From Bacteroidota bacterium (GTDB lineage: Bacteria; Bacteroidota; Bacteroidia; Chitinophagales; Chitinophagaceae): 64,000 bases of DNA. Shown one piece after another: positions 52,227 through 62,400 of the stretch. The stretch is from the NCBI GenBank assembly GCA_947460175.1, contig CANHGW010000004.1, forward strand, positions 41,179 to 105,178, written 5' to 3'. The translations under genes were made by a program, and so were the position numbers. Below the pieces are notes generated by a model. That model did not search any database. It worked only from the letters and a program-made list of their open reading frames with translations, and was not told the origin of the DNA. Each line of letters opens with the position of its first letter. The stretch's first letter is position 1.

Positions 52227-52605
52227 AAAACGATGGCCTTTCTTCGAAAGTAGCATACTTTTTAAAAAATAAAAAAGAGCTAATACCTAAGGAAACAGAA
52301 AACATAATACCACCTATTATCAATGGTTGCATTTGATCCCACTTTGCATGACAATGGATCATCTCTTTCAACTCAGAAATAAAAGCAGCAAATGCCCAAA
52401 GTGATAAAACCGCTGAGCATACGCCAAACAAAATACCCAACCACCTTGATCGATTTATAATTAATACAACAAGTAATGAAGCTGGTATTATTAATAAAAA
52501 GTGAATCGATTTATCAAGAAATTCTACTAAAACTATAAGTGCAATTAATATTAATTCTATTAAGTTGTATTTGACAAATTCCAATATTCTCACTTTTCCT
52601 TCCAT
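52201..52605 (-). CDS. Small membrane protein, unknown function
   Basis: This 134-residue protein has four hydrophobic helices (LIELILIALIVLVEFL, FLLIIPASLLVVLI, GILFGVCSAVLSLWAFAAFI, PLIIGGIMFSVSLGISSFLFF) and short charged loops. I do not recognise the family. The frame is open to an ATG 7 codons further upstream; I take MEGKVRILEFVK as the likelier start. Its 3' end overlaps the priA 3' end by 26 bases in convergent orientation, which is possible but unusual, and the helical profile argues that the gene is real. Confidence 0.55.
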   Translation of the reverse strand: MEGKVRILEFVKYNLIELILIALIVLVEFLDKSIHFLLIIPASLLVVLIINRSRWLGILFGVCSAVLSLWAFAAFISELKEMIHCHAKWDQMQPLIIGGIMFSVSLGISSFLFFKKYATFEERPSFFSKGLHQG

Positions 52606-52756
52606 AGCATTTTCAATTATGTACATTATGATATAATCAAATAACGTACCTAAGCATGATTTTAGTACTCACAAAACTTGCAATCAATAAGTTAACTTTC
52701 ACTTTTTATTATCATTCAATGTAGTACTTTTACTCACTTAATCAGAAACTACATAC

Positions 52757-53884
52757 ATGAATATCCCTTTTTTCAGCAAACAAGATCAAAGCAAACCAAA
52801 ACCTAAAAAAGGATTTTTACGAGAGTGGCTCGATGCTGCCGTGTTTGCAATTGTAGCTGCTACTATTATTCGTACTTTTTTTATCGAAGCATATACAATC
52901 CCAACTCCTTCTATGGAGAAATCGCTCTTGGTCAATGATTATTTATTTGTAAGTAAAATGCATTACGGCCCTCGATTGCCTATGACGCCCTTGGCAGTTC
53001 CGTTTGTACATCATACGATGCCCTTTACAGGTGGCAAATCGTACAGCGAAGCAGTGAAATGGTCTTATAAGCGTATTTGGGGTTTTAGTAATATTGAACG
53101 CAACGACGATGTCGTATTTAACTGGCCACAGGATCATGAAAATAATAGACCTGTCGATAAAAAAGAAAATTATATTAAACGATGTGTGGCTATAGCAGGT
53201 GATACACTCGAAATCAAGGATCGTATTTTATTTATCAATGGACAACCAGCCTACAAGCCCAAATATCAACAATTTGTATACCAAGTAGGTATGATGCCAA
53301 CTGGATATGACCTTGGTGAAGATATCAAAGATGATTTGAATATCTATAATATCACCAACGAACGCAACGAAATTATACCGAACTATTATAGTTTGACCGA
53401 CGAAGATGTATCTCACCTCAAAGCTATTCCCAATGTACTTGTACGATTGGCCGACACCGTAGGTGGTCGCATGGCGAAAGGCACGCCACAGCTAGATTGC
53501 TTCCCAATGGACACCACACATTTCAAATGGAATCAAGATAATTTCGGACCGATGTGGGTACCTAAAAAAGGAACTACTATTACATTGACTCCTGAGAATA
53601 TTGCATTATATAAAACCATCATCACAGAATATGAAGGTCATACCCTTGATATGAAACAATACCCATATACGATTGATGGCAAGGTAGCTACGTCCTATAC
53701 ATTTGCTATGAATTACTATTGGCTCATGGGTGATAATCGTCACAATTCGTTGGATTCTCGTTTTTGGGGATTTGTACCTGAAGATCATGTAGTAGGTAAA
53801 GCGTGGTTTATATGGATGAGTTACGACAAACATGGCATACGCTGGAAAAGACTTTTACGCAGTGTAAAAGCCTTGGAAGATTAA
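52757..53884 (+). CDS. lepB: Signal peptidase I
   Basis: This 375-residue inner membrane serine protease removes signal peptides of exported proteins. The catalytic serine is S52 (IPTPSMEKSL) and the lysine K141 (IKRCVAIAGDTLE); the later GDNRHNSLDSRFWGFVP box is complete. One membrane helix (AAVFAIVAATIIRTFF) precedes the serine. It is larger than E. coli LepB by an insertion of about 100 residues between the lysine box and the SRFWG box (roughly 170-290). A TACTTTTA at 52725-52732 is a possible weak promoter. Confidence 0.94.
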   Translation: MNIPFFSKQDQSKPKPKKGFLREWLDAAVFAIVAATIIRTFFIEAYTIPTPSMEKSLLVNDYLFVSKMHYGPRLPMTPLAVPFVHHTMPFTGGKSYSEAVKWSYKRIWGFSNIERNDDVVFNWPQDHENNRPVDKKENYIKRCVAIAGDTLEIKDRILFINGQPAYKPKYQQFVYQVGMMPTGYDLGEDIKDDLNIYNITNERNEIIPNYYSLTDEDVSHLKAIPNVLVRLADTVGGRMAKGTPQLDCFPMDTTHFKWNQDNFGPMWVPKKGTTITLTPENIALYKTIITEYEGHTLDMKQYPYTIDGKVATSYTFAMNYYWLMGDNRHNSLDSRFWGFVPEDHVVGKAWFIWMSYDKHGIRWKRLLRSVKALED

Positions 53885-53979
53885 TTGTTATAATCTGTTT
53901 TTATTATTTTTAGAAAAGTGAATTGGTAGAAAGACCAATTATCACATTTGTATAATATATAACTTTTTTATATGTTTAT

Positions 53980-53994
53980 TGGCACAATAATTGT
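53980..53994 (+). promoter_or_regulatory. Sigma-54-like promoter upstream of the TPR gene
   Basis: TGGCACA-N4-TTGT (53980-53994) has correct -24/-12 spacing, with GT instead of GC at -12. It lies 30 bases before the ATG at 54025. A second such element precedes the CoA-binding gene at 23200. Confidence 0.35.
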
Positions 53995-54024
53995 CAATTA
54001 ATCTATAAATAGAAAAAGCTATAT

Positions 54025-55041
54025 ATGAAAAAATACACCCTACTCGCATTGTTTGCATCCTTTTCGTTGACAATGCATGCTCAAACAGCTGAAGAATACT
54101 ATCAGAATGCAATGAGCTACAAGCAAAAAGATAACTATACAGAAACGTGGCGACAACTATCTAAAGCGCTACAGGCCGATCCACAAAATGCAGTGTATAA
54201 AGCCGAAATGGCCATCACACAATATGTAAGAAAAACTTTTTTTGAAGCTATCCCATTGTATGAAGAAATGCTTGCTAAAGAGCCAACCAATCTTACATAC
54301 TTGGCACGACTTGCTGAGATGTATAGCATGAGTCCGAAAAAATTAAAAGGTGTAGAATATGCTGAACAAGCCATGAAGTTGAAACCAACCGATGGACAAA
54401 TCAACAAAATGCTTGCACGTACATTTATGGAAGTAAAGCATTTTCCTAAAGCGATCAAACTTTATCAAGTAGCAGAAAATGCATTGCCTAATGATATGGA
54501 TATTCCATTCAAAATTGCCACTTGCTATGCTCAACTTTCAAACTATGGCGATGCCATGAAATATTATGAAAAAGCAATCGTGCTAGACCCAGAAAATCCT
54601 ACGAAATTATTTGAAGCTGCCAACAGTTGTTACGATGCTAATTATTATAAACGAGCCAATGAACTGTATCAATTGAGCGAAGACAAAGGATATTACAAAT
54701 CAAAAGTATTCTATGATAATTGGGCCCTTACATTCATTGAAATGAAAGATTATGACAAAGCTATTGAGTACTATATCAAAGCCAAAGAATATGCTCCGTA
54801 TGATAAAGAAATCAATCTTTCGATTGCAGAAACCTATATGAAAAAAGGTGACTTTAATAAATCGCGTGATGTATTGGATGAGATGCTTGAATTGAATCCC
54901 AATGATGCACATGTAATCTATACCAAGGGAATGACTTTTTACAAAGCGGGCAATACAAGTAAAGCCGAATCATTTTTCAACAAAGCCTTTGAACTAGACC
55001 CTTCATTGAAAAGCTTGCGATATACCAAGAATAATTTTTAG
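54025..55041 (+). CDS. Secreted TPR protein
   Basis: This 338-residue protein has a signal peptide (MKKYTLLALFASFSLTMHAQ) and about eight TPR units from residue 24 to the end, for example PLYEEMLAKEPTNLTYLARLAEMY, YYEKAIVLDPENPTKLFEAAN and SFFNKAFELDPSLKSL. It is probably periplasmic and binds other proteins; some Bacteroidota proteins of this kind are T9SS or envelope factors, but this one I cannot assign. It may be controlled by a sigma-54-like element, in contrast with its neighbours. It converges on the PhoR gene, separated by a strong terminator. Confidence 0.83.
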   Translation: MKKYTLLALFASFSLTMHAQTAEEYYQNAMSYKQKDNYTETWRQLSKALQADPQNAVYKAEMAITQYVRKTFFEAIPLYEEMLAKEPTNLTYLARLAEMYSMSPKKLKGVEYAEQAMKLKPTDGQINKMLARTFMEVKHFPKAIKLYQVAENALPNDMDIPFKIATCYAQLSNYGDAMKYYEKAIVLDPENPTKLFEAANSCYDANYYKRANELYQLSEDKGYYKSKVFYDNWALTFIEMKDYDKAIEYYIKAKEYAPYDKEINLSIAETYMKKGDFNKSRDVLDEMLELNPNDAHVIYTKGMTFYKAGNTSKAESFFNKAFELDPSLKSLRYTKNNF

Positions 55042-55060
55042 AAATACTTATTTATATTTT

Positions 55061-55091
55061 AAAAGCATCCATTTTTATGGATGCTTTTTTT
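55061..55091 (+). terminator. Bidirectional terminator between the TPR gene and the histidine kinase gene
   Basis: AAAAGCATCCAT (55061-55072) pairs with ATGGATGCTTTT (55077-55088) around TTTT, followed by T on the plus strand and A-rich on the other side. Confidence 0.9.
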
Positions 55092-55112
55092 AATATAGTA
55101 ACATAATCGTTC

Positions 55113-56162
55113 TTACTTCATCCTCTTATCCAATGTAAATCCAAAACTAGAACCAACATCCAATTTACTTCTACAAGTAACAGTATGATTGTGCGCTTCT
55201 ATGATATGTTTTACAATAGCCAAACCTAGTCCTGTTCCGCCTACACTTCTCGTACGAGCTGTATCGGTCCTGTAGAATCGTTCGTATACACGTGGTATAT
55301 GCTCATCGGCCATGCCCATTCCATTGTCTGTAATTTCAATAAAAACATTTTTTTCGTCTACTTCATATACACCTGCAGTGGTCTCACCATGTTCATTACC
55401 GTACTTGATCGAATTTTCAATTAGATTTACCAATACTTGTTTTATTTTTTGAACATCAGCAAACACCTCTACCGGTCGTTCACAGCCTTTTTTAATTTTC
55501 AGTGTAATGTTTTTAAGTTGTGCTTTTTGAGCTAACTCGTCATACACATCCATGATTAAATCTTGAATAATAAATTCACTTTTATTCAATGGGATACGAT
55601 TGGATTCTAATTTAGATATTTCATCGAGGTCATCCACCAAATCGGCTAGCCGATCGATACTTTTAGCTGCATTGGATAAAAATACCTGATTTACATTTTC
55701 GTCATGCAAGGCCCCATCCAACAATGTATGTATATAACCCTGTGAGGAGAAAATAGGTGTGCGTAATTCGTGAGCCAAATTCATTAAAAATTCTTTTCTG
55801 AATTGTTCATTACTCTCAAGTCGCTCTATCTCTCCCTTACGTTCCTCTGCCCATTTCTCTACATCTTCGTTTACTTCATCCAAGGTTTTTTGAGGCAATA
55901 ATTCACTTGCATAAAATTCCTCCCGCTTTGTTGCTTTAGTTTGAGAAATAAATTTATAAATGAGCTTTATTTTTCGATAAATAAAATTGTTCAGAACTGA
56001 GTAAATCAAATAAGAAGCAACTGCAAAAATGAATATGAAAGATAAACCCGCATACATTACATTCAATGCTGTAACCCATACTATGATTCCACATAAAAAT
56101 GAAATTAGCAATCCAGTGAGAATGGCAATATAAGTGGGGGAACTATTTTTTTTGATTAGCAC
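55113..56162 (-). CDS. Sensor histidine kinase (PhoR type)
   Basis: This 349-residue protein has two membrane helices (YIAILTGLLISFLCGIIVWV, MYAGLSFIFIFAVASYLIYS), a HAMP-free linker of coiled coil (about 70-125), the H-box NLAHELRTPI with H131, the N-box LIENSIKYG, G1 DNGMGM and G2 GTGLGLAIVK. The sensing part is very small, so it may sense through the membrane helices or another protein. The response regulator gene lies 54 bases upstream in the same direction. It is like the PhoR/PhoB pair, but phosphate sensing itself is inferred. Confidence 0.9.
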   Translation of the reverse strand: MLIKKNSSPTYIAILTGLLISFLCGIIVWVTALNVMYAGLSFIFIFAVASYLIYSVLNNFIYRKIKLIYKFISQTKATKREEFYASELLPQKTLDEVNEDVEKWAEERKGEIERLESNEQFRKEFLMNLAHELRTPIFSSQGYIHTLLDGALHDENVNQVFLSNAAKSIDRLADLVDDLDEISKLESNRIPLNKSEFIIQDLIMDVYDELAQKAQLKNITLKIKKGCERPVEVFADVQKIKQVLVNLIENSIKYGNEHGETTAGVYEVDEKNVFIEITDNGMGMADEHIPRVYERFYRTDTARTRSVGGTGLGLAIVKHIIEAHNHTVTCRSKLDVGSSFGFTLDKRMK

Positions 56163-56216
56163 TTTGTAAAATTAATCTAAAAAGTGTTTTGAAAAGAATA
56201 TTACAATGATGAACCC

Positions 56217-56894
56217 TTAGATTTCAAATTTATATCCAACACCTTTTACGGTTTGAATATAATCGACATTCAACTTTTGTCTTATTTTACGTACATGTAC
56301 ATCAATAGTACGATCTCCTACTATTACATCATTGCCCCATACTTTTTCTAGTATTTCATTTCGGAGAAAAACTCTACCAGGTTTAGATGCAAGTAATGCG
56401 AATAATTCAAACTCTTTTCGAGGAAGTGCTACTTCTACACTATTATGCTTTACCATAAATTTCTCACGATTGATTTCTAGATTCGGGAAAATAATCGTCT
56501 TTGAATCGTCTTTAATTATACGTCTGAAAGCTGAATGTATTCTTGATACAAGCAACTTAGGTTTGATGGGCTTTGCGATATAATCATCGGCGCCTAATTC
56601 AAGCCCACGTATTTCTGATCGTTCGTCGGAGAGTGCTGTAAGAAATATGATAAGTGTATTATCATTCTCGGGATTTGCTCTTAATTCGATACATGTTTGT
56701 ATACCATCTTTGTGAGGCATCATGATATCAAGTAAAATTAAATCTGGTTTGAATGATTTGTTTTTGTCAATCGCATCGACCCCATTCTCAGCAGTTTGGA
56801 CATCATATCCATGCAATTCCAAATTGTATTTAACAATTTGAAGAATATCCTTTTCGTCGTCAACTACTAATACTTTTCCTAACTTTTTTTCCAT
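56217..56894 (-). CDS. OmpR/PhoB-family response regulator
   Basis: This 225-residue regulator has a receiver domain with phosphorylation site D56 (PDLILLDIMMPHKDG), the acidic pair in VDDE and lysine in IAKPIKP, and a winged-helix DNA-binding domain ending VGDRTIDVHVRKIRQKLN and YIQTVKGVGYKFEI. It is read together with the histidine kinase gene. Its promoter TACTTTTG lies 14-20 bases upstream. PhoB is a likely analogue; the target genes are unknown. Confidence 0.93.
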   Translation of the reverse strand: MEKKLGKVLVVDDEKDILQIVKYNLELHGYDVQTAENGVDAIDKNKSFKPDLILLDIMMPHKDGIQTCIELRANPENDNTLIIFLTALSDERSEIRGLELGADDYIAKPIKPKLLVSRIHSAFRRIIKDDSKTIIFPNLEINREKFMVKHNSVEVALPRKEFELFALLASKPGRVFLRNEILEKVWGNDVIVGDRTIDVHVRKIRQKLNVDYIQTVKGVGYKFEI

Positions 56895-56907
56895 AAAGGA
56901 ATTTTTA

Positions 56908-56915
56908 CAAAAGTA
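56908..56915 (-). promoter_or_regulatory. Promoter of the response regulator-kinase operon
   Basis: TACTTTTG on the minus strand, 13 bases before the ATG at 56894, matches TAnnTTTG. Confidence 0.5.
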
Positions 56916-56996
56916 GTCTTAGTATAATGATTTATTATTAGTTGTCGATTACGAAATTGTTAAGAACTAAGGATGTGAAAAATGATAACAATCGTC

Positions 56997-58937
56997 TTAT
57001 TTTTTATCATTGATTGCTTTATCTAGCTCTTTTCGAGCTCTTTCAATCTCTAAATTTGATTGCTTTTGTAGTTCCTCCAGTTCTTTTTGTTTTTCTTTCA
57101 ATTGGTTTAAATTATTTTCACTTACTTCTTTCAATTGCTCTTGGGCCTCCTTTATTTGCTCTTGTTTTTCGTCATTATCATGTACGATTGTCAATGTATC
57201 ATTGGTTACACGTATCACTTCATTTGGCTCATCCTCCCAGTTCAAAATTTCATTTTCCTCCTCATTGATATGAATATTAATGCCACTTCTATCGGCTCTA
57301 AAGGTATGTTTCAACTGCTTTTTTAATTCACCCGATGTGATGACTGTTTTATTTTTAGGATAATAAACTGTTACTAATACATTTTGAAAATGATAAGGAG
57401 CTTTATTAGAAACTTTCACTACATGTGGCATTTTCAGTACATTGCCTTCTAGTATTGGGGTAAACTGCACATTGGTTGCATTGTTCAATGCGATGTCTTT
57501 ATTGGCACCTGAGCCTGATTTTTCAATTACGATACGAATGAGGGAATCAGTAGATACTCTATAATGAATTCGGACTGCTTTAATTTCATTGACATCTTTC
57601 TTTTTGTCAATCAAATGATCAAATTCATTGAATTCATAAAACACGGCTTCATTGTATATAGTTGCTGTATCCATCCCATTGATAAATAAAGTATCAGAAG
57701 TAGATTCAACAAGCATTTGCGTCTTGGATGTAGTATATGTTTTATTATCATTTGCTAAAGATGCGATTAAAAAAATAGTAGCCGCCCACCCTACAATATT
57801 CAGACCAATAAATGTAATACGCAAGATTTTACTTGAAGATCGTATTCCAGCGACTTTACGTATAATCCAAATGATTAAGCCTACTATAGGCAATACAAGA
57901 AAAAATGCAATGGAAAGCAATGCTAATATTTTATTGTAATCAGAAAAAAGAACGATATCTGCCAAACTATAGGAATAAAAAATTCCTACCACTAATCCAA
58001 TAGCAGATGGAATCGCAATCATCAATATAAGTGATAATACTAAGTAGGCAATTACTTTTAAAAATTTACTGAAGCCAGATTGAGAGGTATTGGTTATTGT
58101 TTGCATAGTGGTTGTTTGTTGTATTGTAGTAATGTTGATAGGCTCTCCTTTCATAAGCATATAATCGGTTGAGGATTTTGCCAAAGGAATGATGAACCAT
58201 AAAATCAAATAACTAATGAATGATAAAGAATAAAAGGCATTTCCAATGATATTAAATTCAAATTGATTGAATGTTTGTTTACTTGCAAAGCCTAATACAA
58301 TCGGTGAGATAAAGACGAGTCGAATAATCCAAGTTTCTGTATTGAAAAATTGAGCTAATCCACTACATACTCCTCCGAGCACTTGATCTTTTGGGTTTCG
58401 ATAGAGCTTGCTAGAAATATTAGGTGCTAAATCTTTTGGTGTAAGTACTACCCACAATATAATATAGCCTAGTATACCTAAATTAAAAGTAAATAACGTG
58501 GCCACATTAAACAATGTCAAGAGTATAAACATGAGTCTTACGACGATGGGGTCGATAGCAAAATAATTTGCAATGCCACTGCATACACCTGCAATAATTT
58601 TTTCTTTTTTATTTCTAAATAATTTTTTCTCCTTACTACTGGACTCTTTCGATTTCTCTTGATTCGTTTCAGTGTGTTCATTTTCAAAATCAGAAGGATT
58701 CCCGATAACCGACATTAGGCTTTCAATATCAGCATTTGATATTGATTCCTTCCCCATGGATTGTTGTTCTAAGATTTCAGCCATTCGAAGTTGTAAATCT
58801 GAAATAATTTCATCTCCACCTTCTTCTTTAGAAAAATAGTTTTTTAGTTTATTTTCATAGTCTTGAAATAGTTGGTATGCTTTTTCTTCAAACGAAAAAG
58901 TTCTTCCTTGATAATTGATTAATACTATTTTATCCAT
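56997..58937 (-). CDS. PspC-domain membrane protein with two PspC modules
   Basis: This 646-residue protein begins with a charged cytoplasmic segment of about 105 residues, then two PspC modules: RNKKEKIIAGVCSGIANYF with a helix after it, and RNPKDQVLGGVCSGLAQFF with a second. Several more membrane helices follow (about 240-400). The C-terminal part has a beta segment and ends in a long charged coiled coil (about 560-646, QIKEAQEQLKEVSENNLNQL and on). PspC proteins sense inner membrane stress in the phage-shock response. The gene follows the PadR-type regulator by 10 bases. Confidence 0.85.
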   Translation of the reverse strand: MDKIVLINYQGRTFSFEEKAYQLFQDYENKLKNYFSKEEGGDEIISDLQLRMAEILEQQSMGKESISNADIESLMSVIGNPSDFENEHTETNQEKSKESSSKEKKLFRNKKEKIIAGVCSGIANYFAIDPIVVRLMFILLTLFNVATLFTFNLGILGYIILWVVLTPKDLAPNISSKLYRNPKDQVLGGVCSGLAQFFNTETWIIRLVFISPIVLGFASKQTFNQFEFNIIGNAFYSLSFISYLILWFIIPLAKSSTDYMLMKGEPINITTIQQTTTMQTITNTSQSGFSKFLKVIAYLVLSLILMIAIPSAIGLVVGIFYSYSLADIVLFSDYNKILALLSIAFFLVLPIVGLIIWIIRKVAGIRSSSKILRITFIGLNIVGWAATIFLIASLANDNKTYTTSKTQMLVESTSDTLFINGMDTATIYNEAVFYEFNEFDHLIDKKKDVNEIKAVRIHYRVSTDSLIRIVIEKSGSGANKDIALNNATNVQFTPILEGNVLKMPHVVKVSNKAPYHFQNVLVTVYYPKNKTVITSGELKKQLKHTFRADRSGINIHINEEENEILNWEDEPNEVIRVTNDTLTIVHDNDEKQEQIKEAQEQLKEVSENNLNQLKEKQKELEELQKQSNLEIERARKELDKAINDKK

Positions 58938-58947
58938 TTTACTTTAT

Positions 58948-59289
58948 TTATTTGGTTGGGTTTGTGATAATGTTGACTGCGGTTGAAATTTCGTTCCAGG
59001 TCTTTTCAAGTGATAAATAGAATTCCTTTCCCGATTCACTCATAGAAAAATATTTACGTGGAGGTCCTGACAGACTTTCTACCCATCGATATTCTAAATA
59101 ACCTGCATTTTTAAGTCTAGTTAGCAATGGATATAATGTACCTTCCAATACTTGCATACCCGATTCTTTTAATTCCTGCGTGATATCGCTAGGATATACT
59201 TCTCCTCGCTGTATGATAGAAAGAATACAAAACTCCAGTACCCCTTTTTTCATTTGACTTTGTATATTATCTACATTGATGATTGACAT
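58948..59289 (-). CDS. PadR-family transcriptional regulator
   Basis: This 113-residue winged-helix regulator has the PadR signature: KKGVLEFCILSIIQRGEVYPSDITQEL, LEGTLYPLLTRLKNAGYLEYRW and GPPRKYFSMSESGKEFY. Such regulators repress their own operon, here with the PspC gene. The frame is open at a GTG six codons upstream, but a CATCTTTG (one mismatch from TAnnTTTG) lies there, so I start at the ATG at 59287-59289. The ligand is unknown. Confidence 0.9.
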   Translation of the reverse strand: MSIINVDNIQSQMKKGVLEFCILSIIQRGEVYPSDITQELKESGMQVLEGTLYPLLTRLKNAGYLEYRWVESLSGPPRKYFSMSESGKEFYLSLEKTWNEISTAVNIITNPTK

Positions 59290-59389
59290 AATTTGTAATT
59301 CTAGCACAAAGATGATGTATAGTTTAGTATTATGTATTGCATAGTACCTATCTTAACACTTTTTTAGCTAAACCAAACTAATTACAATC

Positions 59390-59420
59390 AAAAAAGGCTG
59401 CCATTCATGGCAGCCTTTTT
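59390..59420 (-). terminator. Terminator of the giant SdrD-like gene
   Basis: AAAAAAGGCTGCCAT pairs with ATGGCAGCCTTTTT with only a two-base centre; on the minus strand a T-run follows. It stands between the adhesin gene and the PadR gene and has A/T runs on both sides. Confidence 0.9.
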
Positions 59421-59439
59421 ACTTATTAAAAAATGAATA

Positions 59440-62400
59440 TTACTTAGTCAGTTTAAAGAAAGTATTTGTACCGTTCTCTGTATCTGTAATCATAATCATA
59501 TACATACCAGATGCTAATGCAGTCAGGTTATCCATTGAAATAATATTTTTACCAGGAGTCACATCAGTTGATTTGCTTGATACAACGTTTCCGTTAATAT
59601 CAGTAATCTTGATACTGATTGTAGTTGAATTATCAGTTTGATACAATACATTCACATAAGAAGTAAATGGTGAAGGATATACCATGATTTCGCCATCGGT
59701 TTCTAATGTTTTCACATTCACAATGTTAGAATACATGAATTTACCATCTTGATCAACCATTTTAATTCTGTAATAGATTACATCTTTACGTTGAACAGTT
59801 GAGATGTCATCGTTAACTGCATAATTAGATGTACCGATTGTTGTTCCTGAAGCTGTCTTCGTTGCAACTTTTACAAATTCAACAGCGTCAAGACTTCTTT
59901 CGATTTCAAAGTGACTAGTATTTGTTTCGTATTCTGTTTTCCAAGAAACATTTACTAAGTTGTTTGCTTCCATTTTTGCAAATGCTCTCAAATCAAGCGC
60001 AGGTAATACGAAGTCTAATTTAATACCAGCATCTACTGTAGGTATGTATTGTCCTATTACTACTGTGTATGTACCTGTAATACCAGTTCCTGCATCCACA
60101 TCACTGTCTGTAGAATCATTACCTAAATTACCAAGTGTAAATGAAGATTGATATGGTTTACCATTCGGTTGGTAATAAGTAGGTATAGTACTGAAACCAA
60201 CTTTGAAATCGCCAGGAACAAGATTACTGAAAGTATAAGCACCATTTTGATCTGTAATAGTTGTTCGTAAAGCAACCATATTTACATCATATAATGTTAC
60301 TGTAACACCTGGAACACCTGGTTCATTTGGATCTTGTACACCATTGCTATTTAAATCTAACCAAACATAATCACCTAAACCAGCACCTGTTGGTAAGTGT
60401 ATACCTGCATCTAATGTTGGATTGTATTCACCTGCTACTAATGTTACAGGAGCTGTACGTCCAGTTGTTGAATTAGGATCACTATCAACTGCATCATCAG
60501 TACCTGCGTTTGAAGGGCTAAATGATCCAGATACTGGAATGTTACCAAAGCCTACTGAGTAAGTACCTGGCTCAAGATTTACAAAATTGTAAGCACCTCT
60601 TGAGTTAGTAATTGCCATAGTTATAGGATTATTAGCTTGATCATACAATGTTACTGTAATTCCAGAAATACCTGGTTCGTTAGCATCTTGTATACCATCA
60701 TTGTTGTAATCTTCCCATACATAGTTACCTAATGAAGATTTAAGCGTAAATATACCCGCATCAATTGTTGTATTATTTTGACCTGCTGTCAATACAATAG
60801 ATGAAGTTTTACCTGTAATAGGATCTACATCACTATCTTTATTATCATTGGTATTTCCAACTACATCTTTAGAGGTAAATGAATAACCTTCAGGTAAGTT
60901 AGAGAACTCAACAGAATAAGTACCTGCTGTCAACCCAGTAAATTGATATGCTCCATTTCCATCAGTCGTAGTATTTGCTACTACATTTCCTAAATTATCA
61001 AACAACTTCACAGTTACACCAGAAATACCTGGCTCGCTAGGATCTTGTAATCCATTTTGATTGATATCATTCCAAACATAATCACCAATACTTGCTAATA
61101 CTGTATTTAGATAAATACCAGCATCCACTGTAAGGTTAATTTCTCCTAATTCAAGTGCGATAATACTAGATTTACCTCCATTTGCAGAAATAGCATCAGA
61201 ATCTAATTCATCATCACCACCTAAATCATTCGTAGTATATGTATATCCTGATGGTAAGCTAGTAAAGCCTACTACATAATCTGCTGGGTCAAGATTTGTA
61301 AAAATATATTCACCCAATGAGTTGGTAGTTGTAGTTGCGATTACAGTGATACCATTGCTTTGATATAATGTAACTGTTACACCTTGTACACCCAATTCAT
61401 CAATATCTTGTATTCCGTTTTGATTTTCATCATTCCATACTTTATCTCCAATTGCACCTTTGTTATTTCTGCCATTGTTTACTACTATTCCAGCATCCAC
61501 AGTTAAATTCACTTCGTTAACTCCCAATGTAATCATTGCTGTATTATTTGTAGTAATCAATGGATCACTATCAATAGTATCATCAGTTCCCTCATTTGAA
61601 AGCGCTAATTTGTAATTTACTGGCAAGTTTGAGAAGTTAACATAGTAAGTACCTGCATTCAAACCATTGAAAATATAGAAACCATTGTTATCTGTAATTG
61701 TAACAGCTTGTAACACATCAAAATTGTTATATAAGCTTACTGTCACACCTGGTACACCATTTTCATTGGCATCTTGTAGACCATCTAAATCACGATCATA
61801 CCAAACATAATTACCAAGTGCGCTTAAAGGAGCCGAAGTATTGTAAATACCTGCGTCAATTGTTGTATTTACTTGACCAGCTAATAAATTAATAACCGAT
61901 GTTCTTCCAGTAATTTGATCAGGATCAGAATCTTCTGCAATATTGCTACCTTGACCAGGAGTTACAAATGTAAAGCCATTTGGCAAATTATTAAATCCAA
62001 CTAAATAAGTACCTGCTGGCAAATCATTAAACGTATAATTACCTAATATATCTGTTATATCTGTAGCAATTACATTTGTACCTGTTCCATCATATAGAGT
62101 TACAGTTACTCCAGCTACACCAGCTTCATTAGGTTCTTGAATGCCATTGTTATTAACATCATTCCACACAAAATTACCTATTGAAGCACTAGTATTTTGC
62201 TGAGTATGTATTCCTGCATCTATATCAGTTCTGCTTTGTCCAGCAACAACAGTGAATGTAGCTGTGATTCCAGAAGTAGTATTAGGATCACTATCTTTTT
62301 CAGTATCAGCTCCTTGTGTTGGTGTTGAGAATATATATCCAATTGGCAATGAGAATCCAACTGAATAAGTTCCAGGGTTTACATTCGCAAAATTATAAAG

